Source: Nocardioides coralli
GTDB lineage: Bacteria; Actinomycetota; Actinomycetes; Propionibacteriales; Nocardioidaceae
Direction: 5' to 3'
Assembly (NCBI RefSeq): GCF_019880385.1
Contig: NZ_CP082273.1
Coordinates: forward strand, 806,001-870,000
Length of the DNA stretch: 64,000 bases
Shown here in pieces: positions 9,061 to 19,351 of this stretch; within the stretch, counting starts at the first letter, position 1; each line of letters begins with the position of its first letter. The notes beneath the pieces are model-generated. The model was given only the letters and a program-made list of their open reading frames with translations. It ran no database searches and was not told the DNA's origin. Both the position numbers and the translations under genes were made by a program.

Positions 9061-9100
9061 GTGTGCCCCGGAGTGCGCCGGAGCGCACCCTCCGGCACAC
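9061..9100 (+). terminator. Long hairpin between allE and xdhA
   Basis: Three stacked stems: GTGTGC/GCACAC (9061-9066 with 9095-9100), CGGAG/CTCCG (9069-9073 with 9090-9094) and TGCGC/GCGCA (9074-9078 with 9083-9087) around a 4-nt loop. There is no T-run. It may be a factor-independent terminator or attenuator that separates the urate-allantoin operon from the xanthine dehydrogenase operon. Confidence 0.5.
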
Positions 9101-9109
9101 GCGGCGGCA

Positions 9110-9115
9110 TAGAGT
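9110..9115 (+). promoter_or_regulatory. Likely −10 element of xdhA
   Basis: TAGAGT ends 6 nt before the ATG at 9122, immediately after the allE-xdhA hairpin. This supports a separate, probably leaderless, xdh transcript. Confidence 0.45.
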
Positions 9116-9121
9116 GGGTGG

Positions 9122-10529
9122 ATGGAGGCGTCGATCACCGTCAACGGTCGGCCCCGCTCGCTGGCCGGCACGCGGGTGCACGCGTCCGCGCTCGACGCGC
9201 TGCGCGACCTCGGGTTCACGGGCGCCAAGGAGGGCTGCGCTGAGGGTGAGTGCGGCGCCTGCTCGGTGCTGGTGGTCCGGCCCGACGGCGACGGCTCGCA
9301 GTGGACCGCCCTCAACGCCTGCCTGGTCCCGGCGGCTGCCCTCGACGGCCAGGAGGTCGTCACCGCCGAGGGGCTGGGCTCACCCGAGGCGCTCCACCCC
9401 GTGCAGCGCGAGCTCGCCGGACGGGGCGGCTCGCAGTGCGGCTACTGCACGCCGGGGTTCGTCTGCAGCATGGCGGCCGAGTACTACCGCCGCGACCGCC
9501 GACCGCGCGAGCCCGACGTCGAGCACGGCTCCAACGGCTTCGACATCCACGCGCTCGGCGGCAACCTCTGCCGGTGCACCGGCTACCGGCCCATCCGCGA
9601 CGCCGCCTGGGCCCTGGCCGACCCGGCGCCCGACGACCCGCTGGTCGACCGGCTCTCCCGGCCCGCGCCTGCCCCGGCACCGACGCGGATCGAGACGCCG
9701 ACCGGTCGCTTCGCGCGGCCGGCCAGCCTGGAGGAGGCGCTCCAGCTGGTGTCCGAGCACCGGGAGGCCACGGTGGTCGCGGGCAGCACCGACTGGGGAG
9801 TCGAGGTCAACCTGCGCGGCGAGCGGGCGGCGTACGTCGTGGCGGTGGACCGGCTGCCGGAGCTGCGCGAGCTGGAGGTCGCCGACGACGCGATCCGGTT
9901 CGGGGCGGCGCTCACGCTCACCGAGCTCGAGCGCGAACTCGCGGGCCGGGTGCCGATGCTCGACCAGGTGTGGCCGCAGTTCGCCTCGCGGCTGATCCGC
10001 AACGGCGCCACCGTCGGCGGCAACCTGGCCACTGCCTCGCCGATCGGTGACCTGGCACCGGCGCTGCTCGCCCTCGAGGCGGAGCTGGTGCTGGTGTCGG
10101 TGCGCGGCGAGCGGGTCGTGGCCCTGAGCGACTTCTTCACCGGCTACCGCGAGACGGTGCGGGAGCCTGATGAGCTGATCGGCTCCGTGCGGGTGCCGCT
10201 CCCGCTGAGCCCGGTGGCCCAGTTCCAGAAGATCGCCAAGCGCCGCTTCGACGACATCTCCGGGATCGCGGTCGCCGTCGCCCTCGACGTGGCGGACGGC
10301 ACCGTCACCCGGGTTCGCATCGGGCTCGGAGGCGTGGCCGCGACGCCGATCCGCGCCACGGCCACCGAGACCGCGCTCGAGGGGCGGCCCTGGGACGTCG
10401 ACACCGTCACCGCCGCGGCCGCGGTGCTGCGCGGTGAGGGCACCCCCATCGACGACGCCCGCGCCAGCGCCGCCTACCGGTCCGCCATGCTCGGCAACGC
10501 GCTGCCGCGACTGTGGGCGGAGGCCGGCC

Positions 10530-10537
<8 letters not shown>
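9122..10537 (+). CDS. xdhA: Xanthine dehydrogenase, iron-sulfur/FAD subunit
   Basis: 471 aa. The N-terminal plant-type [2Fe-2S] domain carries C39, C44 and C47 (CAEGECGAC); the second cluster uses C106/C109 (CGYC) and C150/C152 (CRC). The FAD domain from about residue 195 has VVAGSTDWGVE and the FAD-binding GATVGGNLATASPIGDL, followed by the CO-dehydrogenase flavoprotein C-terminal fold. It passes electrons from the molybdenum subunit to NAD+ during oxidation of hypoxanthine and xanthine to urate, feeding the uricase pathway just upstream. The last 8 bp overlap the next gene. Confidence 0.94.
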
Positions 10538-12893
<2,356 letters not shown>

Positions 12894-12895
12894 CC

Positions 12896-13705
12896 GTGCA
12901 CTGGGCCGAGGCCGTACGCCGGCTGCGGAACGACCGGGTCGCCGGCGTGCTCGTCACGCTCACCGACGTCCGCGGTCACGCGCCGAGGGCAGCCGGGGCC
13001 AAGATGGTCGTCTCCGCCGAGGACACCTGGGGAAGCGTCGGCGGCGGCAACCTCGAGGAGACCGCCATCACGCGAGCGCGGGCGATGCTCGCCGCGGAGG
13101 CGACCGGCCCCGAGTCGCTGGAGGTCTCGCTGTCCGACAAGGCGCGCACCGACCACGGACGGCAGTGCTGCGGCGGCGAGGTGACGGTGCTCCTGGAGCC
13201 GCTCCCGGTCGTCCCCGCGGTCGCCGTCTTCGGCGTCGGTCACGTCGGCCTCGAGCTCGCCCGGATCCTGGCCCGCCACGACGTCGAGCTGCACCTGGTC
13301 GACTCCCGGGCCGACCAGCTCACCGAGGGGCGGCTCGCCGTGCTCGCCGACGCGGTCGCGGGCGTGCACGTGCACCACGCCCCGGTGCCCGAGCTCGTGC
13401 TGGGTGAGGTCCCGACCGGTTGCCACGTGCTCGTGCTGACTCACGACCACGCCGAGGACTTCGCGCTCTGCGACGCAGCCCTGCGCTGCCAGCACCTCGG
13501 CAGCGTCGGGCTGATCGGCTCCTCGGCGAAGTGGGCTCGGTTCCGCCGCGGGCTGCTGGTCGAGGGACACGACGAGGCCGTCGTGGACCGGATCCGGACC
13601 CCGATCGGCGACCCCGCCGTCGGCGGCAAGGAACCGGCCGCCATCGCTCTCTCGGTGGCTGCCGGGCTCCTGCAGCAGCTCGCCCTTCACGACGCCCGTC
13701 GGTGA
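12896..13705 (+). CDS. xdhC: XdhC, molybdenum cofactor insertion chaperone
   Basis: 269 aa XdhC/CoxI-family protein. The N-terminal part has APRAAGAKM and WGSVGGGNLEE, a region that contacts molybdenum cofactor; the central GVGHVGLELARIL is a Rossmann-type nucleotide loop; the C-terminal block is IGSSAKW and RTPIGDPAVGGKEPAAIALS. Members bind sulfurated molybdopterin and load it into XdhB. GTG start 2 bp after the xdhB stop, so it is co-translated with its client. It ends the purine-degradation cluster. Confidence 0.93.
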   Translation: MHWAEAVRRLRNDRVAGVLVTLTDVRGHAPRAAGAKMVVSAEDTWGSVGGGNLEETAITRARAMLAAEATGPESLEVSLSDKARTDHGRQCCGGEVTVLLEPLPVVPAVAVFGVGHVGLELARILARHDVELHLVDSRADQLTEGRLAVLADAVAGVHVHHAPVPELVLGEVPTGCHVLVLTHDHAEDFALCDAALRCQHLGSVGLIGSSAKWARFRRGLLVEGHDEAVVDRIRTPIGDPAVGGKEPAAIALSVAAGLLQQLALHDARR

Positions 13706-13737
13706 GCGCGGGGCCCCCGGGCCCCCGGCGAGGATGC

Positions 13738-13899
13738 TCAGGTCGGCTGGTGGTCCCCGGGGTCGTAGCCGGCCTCACCGGGGTGGTCACCACGCACGGC
13801 GCGTCCGCCCATCACGCGGATGGTGACGAAGACGACTCCGATGAGGACGACGAGGCCGATCAGGATGACCACCGCCGTACCCGACATCAACATGTCCAT
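13738..13899 (-). CDS. Small single-pass membrane protein (53 aa)
   Basis: An open frame on the minus strand begins MDMLMSGTAVVILIGLVVLI and ends GYDPGDHQPT. Residues 8-28 form one hydrophobic segment followed by a positive cluster (RVMGGRAVR) and a polar acidic tail, so the C-terminus is probably cytoplasmic. A GGAAG lies about 13 nt before the ATG at 13899; a second ATG at 13893 is possible. I do not recognise a family. It faces the convergent end of xdhC, and no other gene explains this stretch. Support comes from the clean TM pattern and third-codon GC bias. Confidence 0.55.
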   Translation of the reverse strand: MDMLMSGTAVVILIGLVVLIGVVFVTIRVMGGRAVRGDHPGEAGYDPGDHQPT

Positions 13900-14008
13900 C
13901 ACGGTCAGTCACTTCCCTTCGCCTCGAGCCTAGGCGCGCGGGGTCGCCGTGGTCCTTACGATCCGGTGGTCCCCTCGAGGGCCGGGCGCCGCGGCAGCCG
14001 CTCGAGCG

Positions 14009-14332
14009 TCACCGCCCCCGGTCCCCACCCTGCCTGACCAGCCGCACGACTCGACCGACGTTGGGCGACCAGCCGACGCCGAACGCGCGCGGCAGCAGCA
14101 CCCGCTCGTCGTCCGGCGACCACACCGACGCCTTCACCCGGGCCGGGGTCGGCGGACGCAGGTCGTAGGGCACCCAGCCGAAGAGGGCTCCCTGCCAGGT
14201 CCGCTCCTCCTTCGGCTTGCGCAGCTCCTGGGCGAGGGCCACTCCCATCAACGTCACCGAGACGAGCTTGGCTGCGTCGCGGGCGCGACTCCGCTTCCGC
14301 TTCTGGTCGGTGTCTTCGTCGTGACTACCCAT
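14009..14332 (-). CDS. DUF5808-like small protein
   Basis: 107 aa. The N-terminus is charged (DEDTDQKRKRSRARD), then LVSVTLMGVALAQEL forms a short hydrophobic helix, and the second half WQGALFGWVPYDLRPP...SPDDERVLLPRAFGVGW resembles the DUF5808 domain of actinobacteria, often a C-terminal appendix on membrane proteins. Function unknown. It lies 57 bp beyond the malate synthase stop on the opposite side and has its own start; no promoter motif is obvious. Interval 13900-14008 shows nothing else. Confidence 0.65.
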   Translation of the reverse strand: MGSHDEDTDQKRKRSRARDAAKLVSVTLMGVALAQELRKPKEERTWQGALFGWVPYDLRPPTPARVKASVWSPDDERVLLPRAFGVGWSPNVGRVVRLVRQGGDRGR

Positions 14333-14389
14333 GCACCCATCCTTGCGCGCCGGTGGGTGCGAGGGCAGGCAGCTCCCGCCGGCCGGAGG

Positions 14390-15985
14390 TCACTCGCGCT
14401 CGAGCACCGCCTCGTACGCCGCCAGCGTGAGGAACGCCGGGTACTCGTCGGCCACGGCCGACTCCTCGAAGAGCCGGCGGGCCTCGGGCAGCAGGTCGTC
14501 CTGGGTGCCGAGCAGCTCCACCAGCCCGGCGTACTCCTCCTCGACCACGCGCGCCACCAGCTCCCGGGTCACCGTCTCACCGGTGTCGAGCGTGACGTCG
14601 TTGTGGAGCCACTGCCACACCTGCGACCGCGAGATCTCGGCGGTGGCGGCGTCCTCCATCAGGTTGTCGATGCCGGCCGCGCCGTTGCCCGAGAGCCAGG
14701 CGTGGAGGTACTGCATGCCGACACGGACGTTGCCGCGCAGCCCGGCCTCCGTCCGCTCACCAGGCGTCTCGGCGACGGAGAGGAGGTCGGCCGGCGTGAC
14801 GGACACGTCCTCCCGCTGCACGACCAGCTGGTTGGGGCTCTCGCCCAGCGTGGCGTCGAAGACCTCCTCGCACACCGGTACCAGGTCGGGGTGGGCCACC
14901 CACGACCCGTCGAACCCGGCCTCGGCCTCGCGGGTCTTGTCGTCCCGCACCTTCGCGAACGCGCGCTCGTTCACCTCCGGGTCGCGCCGACTCGGGATGA
15001 AGGCCGCCATCCCTCCGATGGCGTGGGCGCCGCGCCGGTGACAGGTGCGCACCAGGAGGTCGGAGTAGGCGGCCATCATCGGCGCGCGCATCGTCACCGC
15101 GTTGCGGTCCGGGAGCGTCCACCCCGGGCCGGCGTCGCGGAAGTTCTTGATGATGCTGAACAGGTAGTCCCAGCGACCCGCGTTGAGGCCGGTGGCGTGG
15201 TCGCGCAGCTCGTAGAGGATCTCCTCCATCTCGAACGCCGCGGTGATGGTCTCGATGAGGACCGTCACCCGGATCGAGCCGTGAGGGATCCCCAGCACCT
15301 CCTCGCTGTGGGTGAACACCTCGTCCCACAGTCGCGCCTCGAGGTGCGACTCGAGCTTCGGGAGGTAGAAGTACGGTCCGCTGCCGCGCCCGAGCAGCTC
15401 GGTGGCGTTGTGGAAGGCGTAGAGGCCGAAGTCGACCAGCCCTCCCGCAACGGGCTCGCCGTCCACGAGCAGGTGCCGCTCGTCGAGGTGCCACCCGCGG
15501 GGGCGTGGCACCAGGACCGGGATCGCGTCCGGGTCGCGCAGCGCGTACTCCTTGCCCTCCGGCGAGGTGAAGGCGAGCGTGCGGCGCACGGCGTCGCGCA
15601 TCGTCAGCTGGCCGCCGACCACGTTGGCCCAGTGAGGCGTGTTGGCGTCCTCGAAGTCGGCCAGCCACACCCGGGCCCCGGAGTTGAGCGCGTTGATCGC
15701 CATCTTGGGGGTGGTCGGACCGGTGATCTCGACGCGCCGGTCGAGCAGGTCCGGCGGCGCGGGCGCGACCTGCCACGTCGACTCGCGCACGTGCGCCGTC
15801 TCGGGCAGGAAGTCGAGCGTCCCGGCGACCCCGATCTCGTCCCTGCGCTGGGCGCGCCGGTCCAGCAGCTCCGTGCGCCGTCGGCCGAAGCGGCGGTGGA
15901 GGTCGGCGACGAACGCCAGCGCGTCCGGGGTGAGCACCTCTGCGGACCGGGGGACCTCGGGTCCCGAAACCTCGACGTCACTCAT
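14390..15985 (-). CDS. aceB: Malate synthase (A type)
   Basis: 531 aa, the length of the A-type enzyme that condenses glyoxylate with acetyl-CoA to malate. Family blocks are clear: GPTTPKMAINALNSGARVWL, DFEDANTPHW (metal/glyoxylate region near residue 110), VLIETITAAFEMEEILYEL, LNAGRWDY and the catalytic-Asp region near WLHNDVTLDTGE. The ATG at 15985 is preferred; a GTG at 16009 would add 8 residues not usual for the family. Isocitrate lyase is absent from this window. Its position about 0.7 kb from the purine-degradation cluster suggests it may consume glyoxylate from ureidoglycolate, an inference from location. Confidence 0.95.
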   Translation of the reverse strand: MSDVEVSGPEVPRSAEVLTPDALAFVADLHRRFGRRRTELLDRRAQRRDEIGVAGTLDFLPETAHVRESTWQVAPAPPDLLDRRVEITGPTTPKMAINALNSGARVWLADFEDANTPHWANVVGGQLTMRDAVRRTLAFTSPEGKEYALRDPDAIPVLVPRPRGWHLDERHLLVDGEPVAGGLVDFGLYAFHNATELLGRGSGPYFYLPKLESHLEARLWDEVFTHSEEVLGIPHGSIRVTVLIETITAAFEMEEILYELRDHATGLNAGRWDYLFSIIKNFRDAGPGWTLPDRNAVTMRAPMMAAYSDLLVRTCHRRGAHAIGGMAAFIPSRRDPEVNERAFAKVRDDKTREAEAGFDGSWVAHPDLVPVCEEVFDATLGESPNQLVVQREDVSVTPADLLSVAETPGERTEAGLRGNVRVGMQYLHAWLSGNGAAGIDNLMEDAATAEISRSQVWQWLHNDVTLDTGETVTRELVARVVEEEYAGLVELLGTQDDLLPEARRLFEESAVADEYPAFLTLAAYEAVLERE

Positions 15986-16051
15986 GGAGCGAGTGTAGGA
16001 GTAACCCACCGCGCCCGGGTCGAGGTCGACGTCGGGGTGGGCGGTCCCGGG

Positions 16052-16408
16052 TCAGTCGGGCTCGCCCACGTCCTCCGGAGGTGGGGGCCCGGCGCCGTCG
16101 TCGGCGCTGTTCCCCTGGTCCTCGAGGTCCGCCGGTGCGGGCGGCTCCTCCGCCGCCCCGGCGCCCCCACCGTCGGCACCCCCCACGTCCGACGGCGGGG
16201 GCGCCTCGGTCCCGGAGGCCTGGGCGCTGCCCTGCTCGAGCTCACGCGGCGGCGGTCCCTCACCGGACGAGGAGCCGTCGGCCTGACCGAGGCTGCCGAG
16301 GTCCAGGGGGGCCGGTGGCCCGTCCGCGGAGCCGGTCCCCGTCCCGGACGAGCCGAGCGTCGTCGTCGACCCGCCCACGGTGATGGTGATCGTGATGTCG
16401 CTGTTCAC
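16052..16408 (-). CDS. Acidic Pro-rich repeat protein, unknown function
   Basis: 118 aa, not recognised. It opens with a beta-prone stretch (ITITITVGGSTTTLG) and then contains five spaced copies of a short motif: GPPAPLDL, GPPPRELE, APPPSDVG, EPPAPADL and GPPPPEDV, set in Gly/Ser/Asp-rich linkers. The protein is strongly acidic with no signal peptide or TM segment. It is the third gene of a minus-strand array after an astacin-like protease and a free copy of that protease's C-terminal domain, with only 24 bp to the latter. A scaffold, substrate or regulatory peptide for the protease would fit, but this is speculation. Confidence 0.6.
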   Translation of the reverse strand: MNSDITITITVGGSTTTLGSSGTGTGSADGPPAPLDLGSLGQADGSSSGEGPPPRELEQGSAQASGTEAPPPSDVGGADGGGAGAAEEPPAPADLEDQGNSADDGAGPPPPEDVGEPD

Positions 16409-16432
16409 GGGTCCTGCCTCTCGGAGAACGGA

Positions 16433-16648
16433 TCAGAAGTAGGCGGCGGTGATCTGGTTGTTCGAGTCCTGGACGACGTAGGCCTGCTTGTTGCTGGCCT
16501 TGGCGGCGACGAGCATCAGGAACACGTTGGTGACGCCGTCGGGCGCGTTCGGCCCGATCTTGCGCCAGCCGGTGCTGTTGGCGGCCAGGTTGCCCCAGGC
16601 GTTCTGGCCGTGGTGGGTGGCGTAGGTCTGGTTGATCTGGGTCCACAT
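16433..16648 (-). CDS. Stand-alone copy of the astacin C-terminal domain
   Basis: 71 aa. Over nearly its full length it matches the C-terminal 70 residues of the neighbouring astacin: shared features are QTYATHH, NAW.NLA, GWR, APDGV.NVF and a final aromatic-rich strand. No signal peptide. It starts 18 bp after the astacin stop and so is probably on the same transcript. Likely arose by duplication of the domain. The domain has no name I can assign; a binding, self-association or inhibitory role is possible. Confidence 0.75.
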   Translation of the reverse strand: MWTQINQTYATHHGQNAWGNLAANSTGWRKIGPNAPDGVTNVFLMLVAAKASNKQAYVVQDSNNQITAAYF

Positions 16649-16666
16649 GGTCGGTCGGTTCCTTCC

Positions 16667-17722
16667 TCAGAGCACATAGGCGTGGTAGACGTGCGTCCCG
16701 TCCGCGAGGACGGTGACGTTCCGGTTGTAGGCGCGGGCCCAGACCATCTGCGCGAACACGTTGCTCACGCCATCGGGAGCATCCGGGTGCACCCGCCGCC
16801 AGCCCATGCCGGCGAGGTTGACCCACGCGTTCTTCGAGTGGTGGGTGGCATAGGTCTGGGCGACCGTCTTGTTGCTGTGCCAGGTCTGGTACATCGCGTG
16901 GACGGCCGCGACGTCCAGCGCGGACAGCCCACCACGCTGCCCGATCGTGACCCCGCTCTGCTTCGGGGTGATCGTGGGCTGCCCGTTCTTGGAGAACGCG
17001 TACTGCCCGTAGTGCATGATCGAGCCGTAGTCGTAGCTGCCGATGTCGTCGCCGTCCGCGATGTGCTGGTTGAAGTTGTGCTCCATGCCAGCCTGGATGT
17101 TGGCCCAGTGGATCGTCACGAAGGCGTCGCGGTCCTCGCGGGACTGCTCGTGCCAGAGTCCCCAGGCGTGGCCGAACTCGTGGACCGCCGCTCCGAAACC
17201 GCAGCCGTCGGCCAGGCTGATCTCCTGCTTGCCACCCCGCATGCCGACGTAGGACCAGCACCCCGAGCCCTTGATGACCCGCACGTAGTTGGGGTACTGC
17301 GACGCGTTCGCGGACGTGCGCTCCACGAAGCGCATGCTCGTCTTGGACTGCCAGTGGTTGATGGCGTCGGTGACGCGGGCGACCCCGTTGGTCACGCCCG
17401 AGTCGATCTCGTAGGGCATCAGCGCGTTGGGCCAGCGGTACTGCTGGCCGGTGATGCCGATCCCGTGCGCGATCCCGGCGTCCGCCTGCGCGACGTCCGC
17501 GATCACCCCTGCCGTCCGCTCGACCTCGTCGACGGTGCCCAGGACGATGTCGCCCTCGAACACGGCGTGGTCCTCGACCACCGAGTACTGGACCGGTCGG
17601 GGCTCGCCGGACGTCAGCACGACGTAACCGGTGCGGACCGTGTCCCCGCTGAGGAGCCCGGTGTTGTCCTCCGTCACCTGGTCGGCCGTGTCGTCCTTCT
17701 TCTTGGCCGCTTTCTTGGCCAC
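16667..17722 (-). CDS. Astacin-family zinc metalloprotease without signal peptide
   Basis: 351 aa. The zinc-binding signature HEFGHAWGLWHEQSREDRD starts at His181 and fits the astacin (M12A) consensus HExxHxxGxxHExxRxDR; SIMHYGQYAF near residue 235 is the Met-turn with the zinc-ligand Tyr. The catalytic domain begins around RWPNALMPYEID (about residue 95). The N-terminus (MAKKAAKKKDDTAD) is lysine-rich and has no signal peptide, unusual because astacins are normally secreted. Residues 285-351 form a small C-terminal domain repeated as a separate 71-residue protein downstream. Residues 15-90 may act as a propeptide. Confidence 0.88.
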   Translation of the reverse strand: MAKKAAKKKDDTADQVTEDNTGLLSGDTVRTGYVVLTSGEPRPVQYSVVEDHAVFEGDIVLGTVDEVERTAGVIADVAQADAGIAHGIGITGQQYRWPNALMPYEIDSGVTNGVARVTDAINHWQSKTSMRFVERTSANASQYPNYVRVIKGSGCWSYVGMRGGKQEISLADGCGFGAAVHEFGHAWGLWHEQSREDRDAFVTIHWANIQAGMEHNFNQHIADGDDIGSYDYGSIMHYGQYAFSKNGQPTITPKQSGVTIGQRGGLSALDVAAVHAMYQTWHSNKTVAQTYATHHSKNAWVNLAGMGWRRVHPDAPDGVSNVFAQMVWARAYNRNVTVLADGTHVYHAYVL

Positions 17723-17767
17723 GGTGCACCTCCCCGTTCTTGTTCCGGGAACCCTAGGAACGCCTCC

Positions 17768-17806
17768 GTCACCGCACCGTCACCGTGGCGTCAACCCCGC
17801 TTGACG
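17768..17806 (+). promoter_or_regulatory. Three 11-bp direct repeats followed by a −35-like TTGACG
   Basis: GTCACCGCACC (17768), GTCACCGTGGC (17779) and GTCAACCCCGC (17790) lie head to tail with an exact 11-bp period, and TTGACG (17801-17806) follows at once. Direct repeats of one helical turn next to a −35 are the typical site for OmpR-family or SARP activators such as PhoP and AfsR. They lie between the divergent astacin gene and the YbaY-like gene and could control either. Confidence 0.45.
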
Positions 17807-17863
17807 CGCCCCGCGGGTCGGGGGAGCGTGGGGGTCGCACCGCCGCAGAGACGGGAGACCCAG

Positions 17864-18199
17864 GTGAGGCTGCACGGCACGTTGCGGATGCCGGACGACC
17901 ACGCCCTCCACGGGCACGAGGTCGCCCGGGTCCGCCTGCTCGACGTCAGCCGGGCCGATGCGCCGGCCGTCACCGTCGCGGAGACGAGCATCGGCCTGGT
18001 GGGGACCGCCCTGGCGGTGGACTTCGACCTCGACGTGCCCTCCCTCGACCCGCGCGCCACCTACGCGCTGTCGGCGCACGTGGACACGAACGGCTCCGGT
18101 GACGTCAGCGTGGGTGACCTGCTGACCATGCAGCACGTCGGCGTCTCACCGACGGCGACCGACCACAGCTACGACGTGCCGCTCCAGACGGTCACCTGA
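17864..18199 (+). CDS. YbaY-like beta-sandwich protein
   Basis: 111 aa. The sequence RVRLLDVSRADAPAVTVAE followed by FDLDVP and DPRATYALSAHVD and DVSVGDLLT resembles the YbaY/lipoprotein-chaperone-like family, but with no signal peptide or lipobox. The GTG at 17864 has GGGAGA about 8 nt upstream, which decides the start; a very long upstream extension of the frame is antisense to several genes and not real. Function unknown. It is convergent with the acyl-CoA dehydrogenase gene (15 bp between stops). Confidence 0.7.
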   Translation: MRLHGTLRMPDDHALHGHEVARVRLLDVSRADAPAVTVAETSIGLVGTALAVDFDLDVPSLDPRATYALSAHVDTNGSGDVSVGDLLTMQHVGVSPTATDHSYDVPLQTVT

Positions 18200-18214
18200 G
18201 GGACCACCCGCGCG

Positions 18215-19351
18215 TCAGATGCCGAGGGACCGGCCGATGATCTCCTTCTGGATCTCCGTGGTCCCGCCGTAGATGGTCGAGACCCGGCTGTCCAGGTAGG
18301 CCCGGGCGATGGGGTACTCCGTCATGTAGCCGTAGCCGCCGTGGAGCTGCACGCCCTGGCTGACCAGCTTGTTCTGGAGCTCGGTGGCCCACCACTTGAT
18401 CATCGCTGCGTCGATGGCGGTGAGCCGGCCGTCGAGGTGCTTGCGCAGGCAGTCGTCAAGGAAGGCGCGCGCGACGCGGGCCTCCGTCGCCATCTCGGCG
18501 AGGAGGAACCGGTTGTGCTGGAACTTCCCGATCGGTCGGCCGAACGCCTCGCGGTTCTTGGCGTGGTCGAGGCACAGCTCCACGACGTACTCGCACGCGG
18601 CGACCGCCTGGGCGCCGATGATCAACCGCTCCTGCGGCAGGTTCGTCATCAGGTAGACGAAGCCCTGCCCCTCCTCGCCGAGCAGGTTCTCCTTCGGCAC
18701 GCGCACGTCGGTGAAGGAGAGCTCGGCCGTGTCCTGGGCGTGGAGCCCGATCTTGTCGAGGTTGCGGCCCCGCTCGAAGCCGGCCATGCCGCGCTCGACC
18801 ACCAGCAGGCTGATGCCCTGGTGGCCGGCGTCCGGGTCGGTGCGGGCCACGACGACGACCAGATCGGCGTTGATGCCGTTGCTGATGAACGTCTTGGACC
18901 CGTTGAGCACGTAGTGGTCTCCCGCGTCGACGGCGGTGGTGCGCACGCCCTCGAGATCCGATCCCGCGCCGGGCTCGGTCATCGCGATGGCGGTGATGGT
19001 CTCGCCGCTCACGCACCCCGGCAGCCAGCGCCGCTTCTGCTCCTCGGTCCCGAGGGCGGTGAGGTAGGGGACGATGATGTCGGTGTGGACCGAGAACCCC
19101 GGTCCGTTGGCGCCGACCCGTGCCTGCTCCTCCGACAGCACGACGTTGAAGCGGAAGTCGTCGATCCCCGGGCCGCCGTAGACCTCGGGCACGTCGAAGC
19201 AGAGCAGCCCGGCCGCCCCGGCCCTGCGCCACAGCTCGCGCGGCACGATCCCGTCCTTCTCCCACTGCGCGTGGTGGGGCACGACCTCGCGCTCGAAGAA
19301 GGAGCGGGCGGTACGGCGGAAGTCCTCGTGCTCGGCCGCGTAGATGCTCAC
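18215..19351 (-). CDS. Acyl-CoA dehydrogenase
   Basis: 378 aa, standard size. FAD- and substrate-binding blocks are present: IAMTEPGAGSDLEGVRTTA, SKTFISNG, and the C-terminal QLHGGYGYM and IYGGTTEIQKEIIGRSL, with the usual catalytic Glu in the GGTTEIQ region. It would form the alpha,beta-double bond in a CoA thioester. The GTG at 19351 overlaps the upstream stop (GTGA) and lies 9 nt after AAGGA; an in-frame ATG at 19360 directly abuts that Shine-Dalgarno and is less likely. Translationally coupled to the luciferase-like enzyme, so the two probably act on the same lipid or terpenoid-type substrate. Confidence 0.92.
   Translation of the reverse strand: MSIYAAEHEDFRRTARSFFEREVVPHHAQWEKDGIVPRELWRRAGAAGLLCFDVPEVYGGPGIDDFRFNVVLSEEQARVGANGPGFSVHTDIIVPYLTALGTEEQKRRWLPGCVSGETITAIAMTEPGAGSDLEGVRTTAVDAGDHYVLNGSKTFISNGINADLVVVVARTDPDAGHQGISLLVVERGMAGFERGRNLDKIGLHAQDTAELSFTDVRVPKENLLGEEGQGFVYLMTNLPQERLIIGAQAVAACEYVVELCLDHAKNREAFGRPIGKFQHNRFLLAEMATEARVARAFLDDCLRKHLDGRLTAIDAAMIKWWATELQNKLVSQGVQLHGGYGYMTEYPIARAYLDSRVSTIYGGTTEIQKEIIGRSLGI

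Noticed and set aside
13949..18199. Very long plus-strand open frame of about 1400 codons
   Set aside because: Almost all of it is antisense to malate synthase and the astacin cluster and has no recognisable domains; only its last 111 codons (from GTG 17864) form a real gene.
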